NCBI GenBank assembly: GCA_021777375.1
Contig: JAJYDV010000001.1
Location: 75,347 to 136,853 of the forward strand
Length of the DNA stretch: 61,507 nucleotides
DNA from: a bacterium
GTDB taxonomy: Bacteria; Patescibacteriota; Saccharimonadia; Saccharimonadales; UBA4665
Direction of reading: 5' to 3'
A program made the translations under genes and the position numbers. Under the pieces are notes generated by a model, which had not been told where the DNA came from, did not search any database, and was given only the letters and a program-made list of their open reading frames with translations. Below, one piece after another: positions 1 to 9,191 of this stretch (its first letter is position 1; every line of letters begins with the position of its first letter).

Positions 1-891
1 TTTACTTACTACCAGCACCAGACCTCTACCAGCGTCTTTAACTAGTCCGGCAATCTTTTGATCCTGGCTTGCGTTCGGTTCTGAAGCGTCAATTAAGAGC
101 AAGCAAATATCTGCTTCCTCAATTGCCGAAAGGGATCTTAGTACGCTGAAGTGCTCAACGCCGCGTTCAATCCTACCACTGCGTCGGATACCGGCCGTAT
201 CCATAAATTCAATCTCCTGGTTTTGGTAACGTACAATAGCACGGTTTATGTCTCTAGTAGTCCCTGCTCTTTCAGCAACAAGAGCCTGCTGTTTGTCTAG
301 AAGTATATTAAACAAGCTAGATTTACCAACGTTTGGTCGACCCAACAAGGCAACCTTTAATCTTTCATTCTCTTCACGGTTTGGGACTTTTGTGATTATT
401 TTGCAAACGTGCTCAAGTAACTCATGTATGCCTTTTGACTGAGTGACGCTAGTTGCGATGATTTCTTTAATCCCAAGCTTAGCGAATACATACACTGAAT
501 CTTGTCCCGATCGGTCAATCTTGTTTACCACAAGGAGAGTAGGTTTTTTAGTCTTTAATGCTAAAGTTGCAACCTGCCGGTCTTCCTTACTAATTATAGT
601 GCCAGCTTCCGTAACTACGATAATTACGTCAGCACTGGTGCTTGCCTGAAGGATCTGTTCTTGAATTGATTGCTCGAACTCATCTTCAGGATCTTTCATA
701 CCGGCAGTATCTACAATCCAAAACTGCTGGCCCTGGAAATTAGCACGCGCAGAAATACTATCTCGAGTTGTGCCTTCTTCTCGAGCCACTATAGCTTCGC
801 GACGTTCGAGGATAGCATTAAATAGACTGGACTTGCCAACATTAGCCCGACCAACAATTGCTACAATGGGGAGTTTTTTACTTGCCGCCAT
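1..891 (-). CDS. der: GTPase Der (EngA), C-terminal part cut by window edge
   Basis: Tandem-GTPase ribosome biogenesis factor that acts in maturation of the 50S subunit. Translation of the minus strand from the ATG at 889-891 gives 297 residues before the window edge. The first G domain has GRANVGKSS (Ala where the family usually has Pro), TTRD, DTAGM and NKID. The second begins with GRPNVGKSS, then TTRD and DTAGI, and the reading stops at the position expected for its G4 motif. The second G domain end and the KH-like domain are outside the window. The order of two G domains is diagnostic for Der. A pseudouridine synthase lies just upstream on the same strand. Confidence 0.95.
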   Translation of the reverse strand, partial: MAASKKLPIVAIVGRANVGKSSLFNAILERREAIVAREEGTTRDSISARANFQGQQFWIVDTAGMKDPEDEFEQSIQEQILQASTSADVIIVVTEAGTIISKEDRQVATLALKTKKPTLLVVNKIDRSGQDSVYVFAKLGIKEIIATSVTQSKGIHELLEHVCKIITKVPNREENERLKVALLGRPNVGKSSLFNILLDKQQALVAERAGTTRDINRAIVRYQNQEIEFMDTAGIRRSGRIERGVEHFSVLRSLSAIEEADICLLLIDASEPNASQDQKIAGLVKDAGRGLVLVVSK

Positions 892-941
892 ACCTATTCA
901 CTACCCTACTATACAGTTAATCATCTGTTTTGACTGCATTG

Positions 942-1607
942 TTATTTCAATTTAAGTTTAAGCCACTGGCCATCCTTGAGATTATTTAGATTAAATTTAC
1001 CGAACTGTACGCGGTGTAGCCTAATTACTTCGTATCCCAAAGATGCAAAAGTACGCCGAATTTGCCGGTTTCGGCCCTCACTCATCCTTACACTCATAGA
1101 GCGTAAATCTGGGCTCAGACTATCGATTTTTAAGTGACTTAGGCCATCATCTAGCCTGACTCCTTGATTAATTTTGGACTTAATACTTGGAGTCAATGGT
1201 TTATCTAAAGTTATCTGGTAGACTTTCTGTTTAGCCATCGACGGATGAGCCAAGCTATTAGCTAGCTTACCATCGTTAGTAAGCATGATTAATCCGGAGG
1301 ATTCTTTGTCTAGTCTGCCAACAGGCTTAAGCTCTTTAAAATCTGGTGGTAGCAGATCATATATTGTTTTTGATCCCTGCCCTTTTCGACTTACCACAAA
1401 ACCAACCGGTTTATTTAGTAAAATAACGGTTCTGCTACTCGGAAGCTTAAGAATCTTGCCATCTAAATACACTTGCGTATCAGGGGGGACTTGCGTCCCT
1501 AGCACAGCAAGTTGAGGGCCTACACTTACTCTTCGTTGCTGAATTAGATTATCGGCCTGTCGTCTGCTTAACCCTGTTGCAAGAGCGATATATGCATTGA
1601 TCCGCAT
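942..1607 (-). CDS. RsuA/RluB-family rRNA pseudouridine synthase
   Basis: Converts a specific uridine of ribosomal RNA to pseudouridine. The N-terminal ~55 residues are an S4 RNA-binding domain (RINAYIALATGLSRRQAD, then IQQRRVSVG). The catalytic domain carries GRLDKESSGLIMLTNDG with the conserved catalytic Asp, and the ending has the family motif EGRNRQIRR. At 221 residues it is a normal single-subunit member. Whether it targets 16S (RsuA) or 23S (RluB) cannot be told from the sequence. It starts 12 bp after the response regulator gene ends and is probably in the same transcription unit, with der following. Confidence 0.93.
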   Translation of the reverse strand: MRINAYIALATGLSRRQADNLIQQRRVSVGPQLAVLGTQVPPDTQVYLDGKILKLPSSRTVILLNKPVGFVVSRKGQGSKTIYDLLPPDFKELKPVGRLDKESSGLIMLTNDGKLANSLAHPSMAKQKVYQITLDKPLTPSIKSKINQGVRLDDGLSHLKIDSLSPDLRSMSVRMSEGRNRQIRRTFASLGYEVIRLHRVQFGKFNLNNLKDGQWLKLKLK

Positions 1608-1619
1608 TGGGATATGGAC

Positions 1620-2807
1620 TTATAGAGCAATATTATTCGGATCGGTTGGATCAAAGGTTGATCCTTCTTCCACAGGAGATTGCATAGCCTGTTGACTCGC
1701 CCCCTCCATGGCTAGTAATTCATCAAGACTTTTTTTCGGCACCTGATCAAGAGGTTGGATAATCTTCCTGCCGCTAACTGCATTATTAGGCAGCGTGGGC
1801 TCTGATGTCGATTCTGTGGATGGATCGTTCACGCCCGGTGTAGTTGTGTCGCTATCCGCGTTTAGAGCTGAAGTTTGTTGAACGGGTGGCTGATTTTTGT
1901 CTGACATCAGGTCATCGAGGGCACTATTTAAAGTCTGGTCGTTGGATACTTGCGTTGCATCCATAGTTGGATTAGGAATTGTTGATTCGGATTGTGATTG
2001 AAATTGTTGAGATGTCGTTTGGGTAGAATCTTGAACTGTGTTTGGGGTAGATTGCGTAGATTCAGCCGGTTCGTTAGTAGATAATTGGCCACTAGAATTA
2101 ATAGATATTTCGTCAGATACTGGTGCTTGAGTTTGATTCTGATTGTCTTCAACTGGAAGATCAGAAGAAGACAATGCGGCGTTAACTAAACTATTCTGGT
2201 CTTCCATTTGAGGTGCATTTACTGGTGCAGAAGCTAACGGTTGCTGTTGCATTGGCTCGGCTGGTGGAGCTGGTTGCATCTGGTCTTCCATTTGAGGTGC
2301 ATTTACTGGTGCAGAAGCTAACGGTTGCTGTTGCATTGGCTCGGCTGGTGGAGCTGGTTGCATCTGGTCTTCTAATACCGGCGATAGGGCCGTTGGATTA
2401 GTCTGTACGGGTTCAGTTGTAGCTTGGTTTTCTTGAGGGGCATCTCCTAATAATTCATGAGCAACCTTTACTATATCCTCAAGAGTAACTTGGGATTTTA
2501 CTAAGTAGCGATCGGCTCCTAGATGCGAAGCTCGACTTTGGTCTTCGGCTTGCCCAAGGGCGGTAAGCATAATTACCTTTGAATCTTGAAGTCCGGGTGT
2601 ATTCCGCAAAATGTCAAGCATTTCAAACCCACTGATCTTAGGCATCATAACATCCGAAATAATCAGATCGGGCTTCTCTGATTTGGCAACAACAAGAGCT
2701 TCCTCACCGTCCTTGGCGGACGCAATAACGTATCCTTCGGCCTGAAGCCTTGCTTCATAAATTTCTCTTAGATTGTTATCGTCTTCGACGAGTAGAATTT
2801 TTAACAT
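1620..2807 (-). CDS. Response regulator with long disordered, repeat-bearing tail
   Basis: Residues 1-120 form a receiver domain with acidic pair EDD at 8-10, phospho-acceptor Asp52 (SDVMMP) and a conserved Lys near 104. The remaining ~270 residues are Gln, Pro, Ser and Thr rich, with no DNA-binding or enzymatic domain, and end in a conserved-looking stretch rich in charged residues (SGRKIIQPLDQ, KKSLDELLAMEG). The tail contains two perfect copies of a 28-residue unit coded by an 84-bp tandem repeat. It sits 27 bp downstream of a histidine kinase on the same strand, so the pair is likely a two-component system whose output is protein-protein interaction through the tail. Confidence is high for the receiver, low for output. 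Confidence 0.88.
   Translation of the reverse strand: MLKILLVEDDNNLREIYEARLQAEGYVIASAKDGEEALVVAKSEKPDLIISDVMMPKISGFEMLDILRNTPGLQDSKVIMLTALGQAEDQSRASHLGADRYLVKSQVTLEDIVKVAHELLGDAPQENQATTEPVQTNPTALSPVLEDQMQPAPPAEPMQQQPLASAPVNAPQMEDQMQPAPPAEPMQQQPLASAPVNAPQMEDQNSLVNAALSSSDLPVEDNQNQTQAPVSDEISINSSGQLSTNEPAESTQSTPNTVQDSTQTTSQQFQSQSESTIPNPTMDATQVSNDQTLNSALDDLMSDKNQPPVQQTSALNADSDTTTPGVNDPSTESTSEPTLPNNAVSGRKIIQPLDQVPKKSLDELLAMEGASQQAMQSPVEEGSTFDPTDPNNIAL
2195..2372. repeat. 84-bp tandem repeat inside response regulator gene
   Basis: Two consecutive copies (about 2197-2280 and 2281-2364) plus the first 8 bases of a third are identical at the DNA level by direct reading. The unit is 28 codons and keeps frame; it encodes the motif QMQPAPPAEPMQQQPLAS and flanking residues. 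Identity at synonymous positions indicates a recent duplication. Confidence 0.93.
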
Positions 2808-2834
2808 TTCAGTTCTGGCTTATGCTTAACATTA

Positions 2835-4115
2835 TTATTGTAGCACGGGTGTTGTCAAAGAATTAATTGGATTTATAGCAGTTTGAGAGGCTTCACGGGC
2901 ACGTTCGGAATCGGCTTGTTCGGTAGTCAGCCTGGGCAGATTAATATAAAAGGTCGAACCCTTACCTTGCTCGCTCTCAACCCAAATCCGTCCCTGATAA
3001 AGCTCAATAATCTTTCGTCCTATATATAATCCTAATCCAGTTCCACCGATTGTTCGGGTGGCCGAATTGTCTACTCGATAGAATTTCTGGAAAAGATGCG
3101 GAATATCCTCTGCTGGGATACCTACCCCAGTATCGCGAACATATATCTGTACCACCTGGTTGTCTCCAGTTATCCCAATTGTAATCTTTCCCTGTTCCGT
3201 ATACTTGACGGCATTATCGAAAAGATTAGTAACAACTTCGCGTAATCGATCAGGATCGATGGATACGAAATAAAGGGGCATAATTACTTTTTGATTGATC
3301 ATAGAGATAGCAGTTGCGTCAATGGTATCCGCCGACCCTAGATTAAACTCAACACTTAAGCCTTTCTTGTCGGCCGAAAAGCGTAGATCGTTAACTAGTT
3401 TTTCAAGATAGCTCCCCATTTCAATTAGAATGGGGTGAGAGATTAATCGACCGTCTTCAGCTTTTGCTGAAGTGAGCAGATCTTGGAATAATTTGCCTAA
3501 ATGTTGAGTTGATTCATGAGCCTTTTCTAGATATTCCCGAGCTCGAGTGTCGATAGTGCTAACTTTATCATTAAGCGCTAACGCTAAATACCCTTCTATG
3601 GCAGCTACAGGAGTACGCATTTCGTGGCTTGCGGTACTAATAAAATCTGAACGTTGTTTTTCTTCAGTGCGTTCTTGAGTTACATCACGAAAAACGGCAA
3701 CAGCCCCGGTAAGTGCCCTGTTCTGGTTTAATAGCGGCGAAACACTTAAGGATATAGGCACTTGCTTTCCGCTACGTGTTATAAGAAAGGCTTGGTTATC
3801 TCTGAGCGGTTCGCCACTCGCCTGTTTAAAGATTTTTTGAAGTGGGTCCTGTTCTTCAGTGTAGGCTTCGTTCTTTTCATTGACCAGCTTGATTACCGAA
3901 CGGTAGTCCAGTTTTTTGGCTTCTGATGATGGCCATCCGGTAATATTCGCGGCACCTGGGTTAAATAGCTGAATTACACCGTGTGAATCAATAAGCATTA
4001 CGCCGTCTTCGATGGCATTTAAGATTATGCTTGAAGTTTGTCTTTCGTCCTGCAGGCTATCTTCCAGCTTGCCCTGAACTGCCCCACTCTGTTTACGATG
4101 CCCAATGCCCAACAT
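2835..4115 (-). CDS. Cytoplasmic PAS-domain sensor histidine kinase
   Basis: A 426-residue histidine kinase with no membrane segment. Order: PAS domain about 30-150 (ILNAIEDGVMLIDSHG), HisKA dimerisation domain with phospho-acceptor His164 in TASHEMRTP, then HATPase with the N box (NLFDNAVKYT), RDTGVGIP and GGTGLGLYIGRKI. It is followed after 27 bp by the response regulator with the disordered tail, its probable partner. The HisKA-HATPase part is closely similar to the divergent membrane kinase at 4675-6510, so the two look like paralogues that differ in their N-terminal sensor. No clear Shine-Dalgarno is seen before the ATG. Confidence 0.93.
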   Translation of the reverse strand: MLGIGHRKQSGAVQGKLEDSLQDERQTSSIILNAIEDGVMLIDSHGVIQLFNPGAANITGWPSSEAKKLDYRSVIKLVNEKNEAYTEEQDPLQKIFKQASGEPLRDNQAFLITRSGKQVPISLSVSPLLNQNRALTGAVAVFRDVTQERTEEKQRSDFISTASHEMRTPVAAIEGYLALALNDKVSTIDTRAREYLEKAHESTQHLGKLFQDLLTSAKAEDGRLISHPILIEMGSYLEKLVNDLRFSADKKGLSVEFNLGSADTIDATAISMINQKVIMPLYFVSIDPDRLREVVTNLFDNAVKYTEQGKITIGITGDNQVVQIYVRDTGVGIPAEDIPHLFQKFYRVDNSATRTIGGTGLGLYIGRKIIELYQGRIWVESEQGKGSTFYINLPRLTTEQADSERAREASQTAINPINSLTTPVLQ

Positions 4116-4251
4116 TATTTTCTGTACTCTTTTTATTCGTAACTGATAGGATATATTATCCTTGTTTGGTTTATCTTTAGCAAGTACGATCTAATTATTT
4201 CTTCAGATAGACGTTAAAAGTTTGGTATGCTAACATGCAGCTAATACATTT

Positions 4252-4328
4252 GGCCCCTTCGTCTAGCGGTCTAGGACTCCGGGTTCTCAGCCCGGCAATC
4301 GCGGGTTCGAATCCCGCAGGGGTCACCA
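4252..4328 (+). tRNA. tRNA-Glu (anticodon CTC)
   Basis: The acceptor arm GGCCCCT pairs with AGGGGTC with one G-U pair. The anticodon stem CCGGG/CCCGG encloses loop TTCTCAG, which gives anticodon CTC for GAG codons. The T arm is GCGGG-TTCGAAT-CCCGC. The discriminator A and CCA (4326-4328) are encoded. It lies alone between two divergent histidine kinase genes. Confidence 0.96.
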
Positions 4329-4674
4329 AAACGGTAAATTCTATGTAGTGCATGTGGTCTACTCGCGTATCTTTAGAGTCCTAAGTGAAAACTTTGTCTT
4401 TACTTTTCAGGGTAGGTGTATGAACGTATGAATATTTAGGCGCATATCTAAAGATCGTACAGATCTCGTCATTGATAGAAAGTGTAACTCTTAGATGGTC
4501 CAAGGCAGAGACTAATTTATATATAAAGACCGCTTTTTGGATCCTGATTCAAATCTTGATATGGATTTTTCGGTATTAATCGTTATGCACTAAAGTGCAA
4601 TTATCTTGTCAGCGCTTATCCTTAGTGAGATAATCTATGTATCTTTAGAGGAGTAGAAAACTTAGAAATTTGTA
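4329..4674. other. Intergenic region with a 12-bp repeated motif
   Basis: A 346-bp gap between tRNA-Glu and the membrane histidine kinase with no credible gene. It holds the exact direct repeat GTATCTTTAGAG at 4367-4378 and 4639-4650, and an inverted partial copy (TCTAAAGAT, 4447-4455). The second direct copy lies just before the kinase gene and overlaps a purine-rich GAGGAG stretch. No structured RNA such as RNase P RNA was recognised. A role as upstream regulatory region for the kinase is inference. Confidence 0.5.
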
Positions 4675-6510
4675 ATGAATCATATCTCATCAAAGTGGCT
4701 AAAAAAGCTGCGCTGGCTGTTCCTGCTATACTCATCTAACTTTATTATCATCTATCTATATCTTGGTCTAAATTACCATGAGTGGCGTGGGACAACTAAG
4801 TTTCCTCTAGTGATTGTGCTTTTGGTTGGAGCTCAAGCGGTTTATGAAGTTTATTCTAGCTTAAAGCTGGTTGAAAAACATACTTATATAGCGGTGGCTA
4901 TTACTACCTTTCTATTGCTGCTCGAAACGGGCGTACTATTTAACCCTACCGGTGTTTATTTCTCACCCTACGTAATTCCAATGTTAACTATGTTGTTTGT
5001 CGGAGGAGCTTTAGGCTGGGAATTGCCAGTCGCTTTGTTTATTACCCTATTGGCATTTGCACTTTTTGGGTACGCAGGTTTTATAATTTCTCCCGTACCA
5101 GTAAATTTTAAATTTAAACTGTTTGGTGCGGCTGAGCTTTTGATTGGTGCAATTCTCGTACTTCTAAGTGCGAAGTTCTGGCGAAAATACTATGATTTAA
5201 CTGAAAATGCCGAGTTACGTCGACTTGCGGGGCGCTTGAAACGAGGCACACAGCAATCGACAACGATCCTTAATTCAATTGGCGATGGCGTTATCGTGTT
5301 TGATGCTTCCGGTGCGGTCGACCTAATCAATCCTTCGGCTACAGCAATGACCGGTTATGAAATTAAAGATGCGTTGGGCGTGGATGTGCATAAGATTATT
5401 AAATTCTCGAGCCCTGATCCTAAGGAAGCCACCGTGACCTTGCCTGATTATTTCAATCTTGCCCTAAAAGAAAAAAAGCATATAACCGAAACAGTTAAAG
5501 TAGATGTTCCCAGAATACAAAGAAACCTGATTGTGCTGCTTGGTATTTCACCAATTGTAATTCCGCCTGACAATGAACTTATTGGAGGGGTGGCGATATT
5601 ACATGACGTGACTAGAGAGATGGAGGTTGAGCAACAACGTTCTGATTTCGTAAGTACCGCGAGTCATGAAATGCGCACCCCGCTCGCGACGATTGAAGGC
5701 TACCTGGATTTGGCGTTAACCGATAAGAAACATGTGCTAAAAGAGCCGCAAAGGGAGTACATTGAAAACGCCCATAAATCTACAACTCATTTAGGTAAGC
5801 TGTTTCAGGATCTACTTTCTAGCTCTCGGGCCGAGGACGGCATCTTAACTAATAAACCTATAGTAGTTGAAATGGGTAATTTTCTTGCGCAGTTTATAGA
5901 AGATTTTAGCTATTCTACAAAAAAGTATGGTCTTGGTTTTAAGTTCAGCGAGGAGAACAATCTTATTTACCCTCCAGGAGGCGATAGCGAGCGTCCTAAA
6001 AGTCATCATAAAATTAAAGCTAGATACTATGTTTACGCTGACCCGACGCGTTTAAGAGAAGTAATAAATAATCTCTTTGATAATGCAATTAAGTTTACCG
6101 AAAAAGGTGGAATCGAAATCGGCCTAAGGGGAGATAAAGATAACATAATATTCTATATGCGTGATACCGGTGTTGGTGTACCAGCTGCAGACATCCCTCA
6201 TCTGTTTCAAAAGTTTTATCGTGTAGATAATACGCCCACCCGAACTATTGGCGGGGCTGGTCTCGGGCTATTTATTTGCCGTAAAACGATAGAAATTCTT
6301 GGAGGAAAGATTTGGGCTGAGAGCACGGTTGGCAAAGGCAGCACGTTTTATATTAGTTTGCCACGATTGACCGATTCCGAGGTTGACGATTTAAAGCGCG
6401 CCAAACCTGTCAAAAAATACCAGCCCGATGAAGCTGGCCCTGACCAAACTATAGACGCTCAAGCTGTTGCAATTAGCCAAGCATTAATGAGACAAACATT
6501 AAACGGCTGA
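4675..6510 (+). CDS. Membrane-anchored PAS sensor histidine kinase
   Basis: A 611-residue kinase. Residues 10-170 contain about five to six hydrophobic segments with very short loops, a membrane-embedded sensor type. Then come a linker helix, a PAS domain (about 195-315, ILNSIGDGVIVFDASG), HisKA with His331 in TASHEMRTP, and HATPase with NLFDNAIKFT, RDTGVGVP and GGAGLGLFICRKT. The kinase core closely matches the soluble kinase at 2835-4115. No response regulator is adjacent on this strand, so it may share a regulator with its neighbour. An in-frame stop at 4663-4665 rules out a longer N terminus. The Shine-Dalgarno-like GAGGAG is about 20 bases upstream, too far to be convincing. Confidence 0.93.
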   Translation: MNHISSKWLKKLRWLFLLYSSNFIIIYLYLGLNYHEWRGTTKFPLVIVLLVGAQAVYEVYSSLKLVEKHTYIAVAITTFLLLLETGVLFNPTGVYFSPYVIPMLTMLFVGGALGWELPVALFITLLAFALFGYAGFIISPVPVNFKFKLFGAAELLIGAILVLLSAKFWRKYYDLTENAELRRLAGRLKRGTQQSTTILNSIGDGVIVFDASGAVDLINPSATAMTGYEIKDALGVDVHKIIKFSSPDPKEATVTLPDYFNLALKEKKHITETVKVDVPRIQRNLIVLLGISPIVIPPDNELIGGVAILHDVTREMEVEQQRSDFVSTASHEMRTPLATIEGYLDLALTDKKHVLKEPQREYIENAHKSTTHLGKLFQDLLSSSRAEDGILTNKPIVVEMGNFLAQFIEDFSYSTKKYGLGFKFSEENNLIYPPGGDSERPKSHHKIKARYYVYADPTRLREVINNLFDNAIKFTEKGGIEIGLRGDKDNIIFYMRDTGVGVPAADIPHLFQKFYRVDNTPTRTIGGAGLGLFICRKTIEILGGKIWAESTVGKGSTFYISLPRLTDSEVDDLKRAKPVKKYQPDEAGPDQTIDAQAVAISQALMRQTLNG

Positions 6511-6523
6511 TTTTTATGACTCT

Positions 6524-7159
6524 CTAGTTATCCTTACAGATAAGTGCAAGATTACTACGATGCCTGACCTTAGCAGGCTTATTACTAAAGAAGTCATTGA
6601 CTGCCCTGGTTGCGCCGGGCAAATGGCTACGCATAAAATCATCGACTATCACTACACCATCACGAGCTAGTCTAGGCCAAACTAAATTTAAGCTATCGAC
6701 TATTGAGCGGTAAAAATCGCTATCAATAAAGGCGAACGCAATACTATCGGGTAAATCATAGGGTTTCAATTCATTAAACCATGCTTTACGGATGGTTGGC
6801 GGCTGCAAGCCGGCCTTTTTAAAGTTACGGATTAACTCTCTTTTACTGGTCTTTAATTCCCCGCCCTTAAAATCCGATCCAATAACCGACGCATCTTCTA
6901 TTGTTTTTGCCGGTAAACCGGCAAAAGAATCATATGCGTGAAAAGATTTGTTTGAATCGAGGCGATCAAGTATACGCCGAATAAACAGAGAGGTAGTGCC
7001 GATATAGCAACCAAGCTCAACAACGTCTCCTTCGATACCTCTTGTGATAATATTTTCGAGCTCACTTAGAATAATTCCCAGCCGTTTTTTATCCATTTGC
7101 GGTGAAATAATCGGGTAACTTTCTATTAGACTAAAGCTTAGGGAACTCTTGTTATTCAA
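6524..7159 (-). CDS. TylF/MycF-type SAM-dependent methyltransferase
   Basis: Class I methyltransferase fold: the SAM-binding motif I is VVELGCYIGTTS near residue 41, followed by AYDSFAGLP, then FIDSDFYRS and GVVIVDDF, a pattern typical of the TylF (macrocin O-methyltransferase) family, whose members are metal-dependent sugar O-methyltransferases. The two acidic patches DSD and DDF fit the metal site. Length of 211 residues is slightly short for the family. It lies convergent to the membrane kinase and upstream of nothing obviously biosynthetic, so the substrate (perhaps a surface glycan) is unknown. Confidence 0.8.
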   Translation of the reverse strand: MNNKSSLSFSLIESYPIISPQMDKKRLGIILSELENIITRGIEGDVVELGCYIGTTSLFIRRILDRLDSNKSFHAYDSFAGLPAKTIEDASVIGSDFKGGELKTSKRELIRNFKKAGLQPPTIRKAWFNELKPYDLPDSIAFAFIDSDFYRSIVDSLNLVWPRLARDGVVIVDDFMRSHLPGATRAVNDFFSNKPAKVRHRSNLALICKDN

Positions 7160-7199
7160 CGAATGCTTTCATGAGCAAATAGCTCCTAACCCACTCAAC

Positions 7200-7604
7200 T
7201 TAGTCGATATTATTCAAGAATTCAACTAATTCGTTGGGAGTTAGTTCAGCTTTAACGATATATCCGTCAGCTTGCTTTTCAATATCTTGGCGTACGTCCT
7301 CGCGTTGTTCAAGGTTAGTAGTTATGATAATTTTTGCTTTAAAGTCTGGAGTTTTTTCTGGATCGCGAAGAATTCTTAAAATTTCAATGCCGGTAACATT
7401 AGGAATCATTAAGTCGAGGAGGATAATGTCAAACTGATTGGATTGAGCCATCTCTAAACCCTTAGCGCCATCAACTTCTAAAATTGCATCATACCCTGCT
7501 TTAGTTAAGGCTCTAATGTATAGTTCGCCAATAAAACGTTCATCTTCAATACAAAGCACTTTTTTAGGCTTATTAGTTTCTTCCGGCTCGGTCGATAATT
7601 CCAT
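7200..7604 (-). CDS. Single-domain response regulator
   Basis: A 134-residue stand-alone receiver domain: acidic residues at 20-21 (IEDE), phospho-acceptor Asp64 (LLDLMIP), Thr in ITTN and Lys in VKAE. There is no output domain, as in CheY- or Spo0F-type relays. The start is supported by GGAG six bases before the ATG. That Shine-Dalgarno overlaps the stop codon of the histidine kinase gene just upstream (2-bp gap), so the two are almost certainly co-translated partners. Confidence 0.93.
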   Translation of the reverse strand: MELSTEPEETNKPKKVLCIEDERFIGELYIRALTKAGYDAILEVDGAKGLEMAQSNQFDIILLDLMIPNVTGIEILRILRDPEKTPDFKAKIIITTNLEQREDVRQDIEKQADGYIVKAELTPNELVEFLNNID

Positions 7605-7606
7605 TT

Positions 7607-9154
7607 TTATCTCCTATAAAGCGAGTGGTTTTTAATCCAGCCGTGGGCACCACGCACTATCTCTTTATTATCACTATTTTTAACTTCGGCCGCAAGTTTG
7701 GCATAGGGCTGTACTGTAAATCCAAAGGTGCTTCCTTTGCCAAAATTTGAACGCACCCAAATATTTCCTCCGTGGGCTGTGATAATCGCTTTGCATAAGT
7801 ACAATCCCAAGCCAGTTCCTCCGATTTGTGAACGATTACGATGATCTCGGTAAAACTTAGTAAACAAATTCGGCATAATACTTGGACTGATACCTAAACC
7901 AAAGTCTTCTACGGTGGTTTCGACCATCCCGTCGTTAGACAAATGAGCATCAATCTTAATTACTTTCCCATTGGCGCTGTACTTAATGGCGTTATCGACC
8001 AAATTGTTAATTACTTCATATATACTAAGTCGGTCTACGCCTACGCTAGGCAGATCAGGGGCAACCGTAGTTTCGATATTTATCCCCCTAACCTTAGCTC
8101 TCAAATTGATTGCGTTGGCTGCCGAGACAACGATGTTGCCCCAATTCTCCTCGTGTAATTGCAACTGTAATTGGTCATTATCTATGCGGGCAACATTTAG
8201 AATGTTGTTAACGAATATGGTTAACTGTTGAGCAGTTGCGCTCATTTTAAGCATGAATTCCTGGAGTTCTGGGTCTGTATTTTGGCTGAGCTCGTCACCG
8301 AGAGCCTCGATATATCCACGTAGTAGCGTCAGTGGCGTTCTTAGCTCATGGACGCTCAAAGCAACAAAATTGATTGCCTGGTCATCTTGCGAGTATTGCT
8401 TAGTATGATCAAAAACCACTAAGATTGTCTCCTGCTTATCGGGGTTGTCTTTGTTATAATAAGCAGCTAAATCGAACAATCTTGTAGGGTGGTTATCTAA
8501 AACATTCAACCGTACACGTTCCCAGCTCGAAGACGCTGTTGCGCTAGTGTCCTTAACCTGCTTAAGCCATTTATCTAAAGTTTGTTCGCTTGGGAATGAC
8601 ATATCCATTACCATATAAAAGTTCTTGCCAATAATATCTTTGGGATTAATGCCGATGTAGTCGCCGGCATGATTATTGGCAAACACAACTGCCTCTTGGT
8701 CGTCTAGGATAAAAAGTGGTAGCGGTAAATTATTTGCAATGAAGTTGCGGTTAAGATCACCATTTGCTGGATTGGCTGCGCTTTTTTCGGTGCTGGCCGT
8801 TAGCTGAAGTACCTGAGTCGAAAGGTCAGCTACCAGCTCACGGCCAATCTTAAGCGCATCAATGTTAGGCGGTGGCAGATTGCCGTTTGGTGAAATATTA
8901 ATAATTAGCTGCCACAATGCCTGGACTGGCGAGATTAAGCGAGTGCTTAAAATTTTAGCCAAAAAGAGACTTATTACGAAAGTGGAGCCGCCAAGAATCA
9001 AACCGAAGTACGGGCTGCTCAATATTGGGTGAAAAAAAGTTCTAAGAACTCCCCATATTGCAACTAATATTAACCCCAGCCCAACGAGATTCCAGAGTAA
9101 GATACTGAAAAACTGATTTCTTGCACGGCTTAAGTAGTCTGATTTTTTGGACAT
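7607..9154 (-). CDS. Membrane sensor histidine kinase with PAS domain
   Basis: A 515-residue kinase with two membrane segments at about 15-38 and 50-68 separated by a very short outer loop, a HAMP-like juxtamembrane stretch (RLISPVQALWQLI), a PAS domain around 140-250, HisKA with His269 in LSVHELRTP, and HATPase with NNLVDNAIKYS, EDFGLGIS and GGTGLGLYLCKAI. It differs more from the other two kinases here than they do from each other. The small extracellular loop suggests sensing through the membrane or the PAS pocket. It forms an operon with the single-domain regulator directly downstream. Confidence 0.93.
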   Translation of the reverse strand: MSKKSDYLSRARNQFFSILLWNLVGLGLILVAIWGVLRTFFHPILSSPYFGLILGGSTFVISLFLAKILSTRLISPVQALWQLIINISPNGNLPPPNIDALKIGRELVADLSTQVLQLTASTEKSAANPANGDLNRNFIANNLPLPLFILDDQEAVVFANNHAGDYIGINPKDIIGKNFYMVMDMSFPSEQTLDKWLKQVKDTSATASSSWERVRLNVLDNHPTRLFDLAAYYNKDNPDKQETILVVFDHTKQYSQDDQAINFVALSVHELRTPLTLLRGYIEALGDELSQNTDPELQEFMLKMSATAQQLTIFVNNILNVARIDNDQLQLQLHEENWGNIVVSAANAINLRAKVRGINIETTVAPDLPSVGVDRLSIYEVINNLVDNAIKYSANGKVIKIDAHLSNDGMVETTVEDFGLGISPSIMPNLFTKFYRDHRNRSQIGGTGLGLYLCKAIITAHGGNIWVRSNFGKGSTFGFTVQPYAKLAAEVKNSDNKEIVRGAHGWIKNHSLYRR

Positions 9155-9191
9155 GATAATGGCGTTAAACTGTTCCCAGCCCTAAATGTTG

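Noticed and set aside
4329-4674. RNase P or other structured RNA
   Set aside because: No conserved core motifs or long helices could be found by reading; only short repeats are present.
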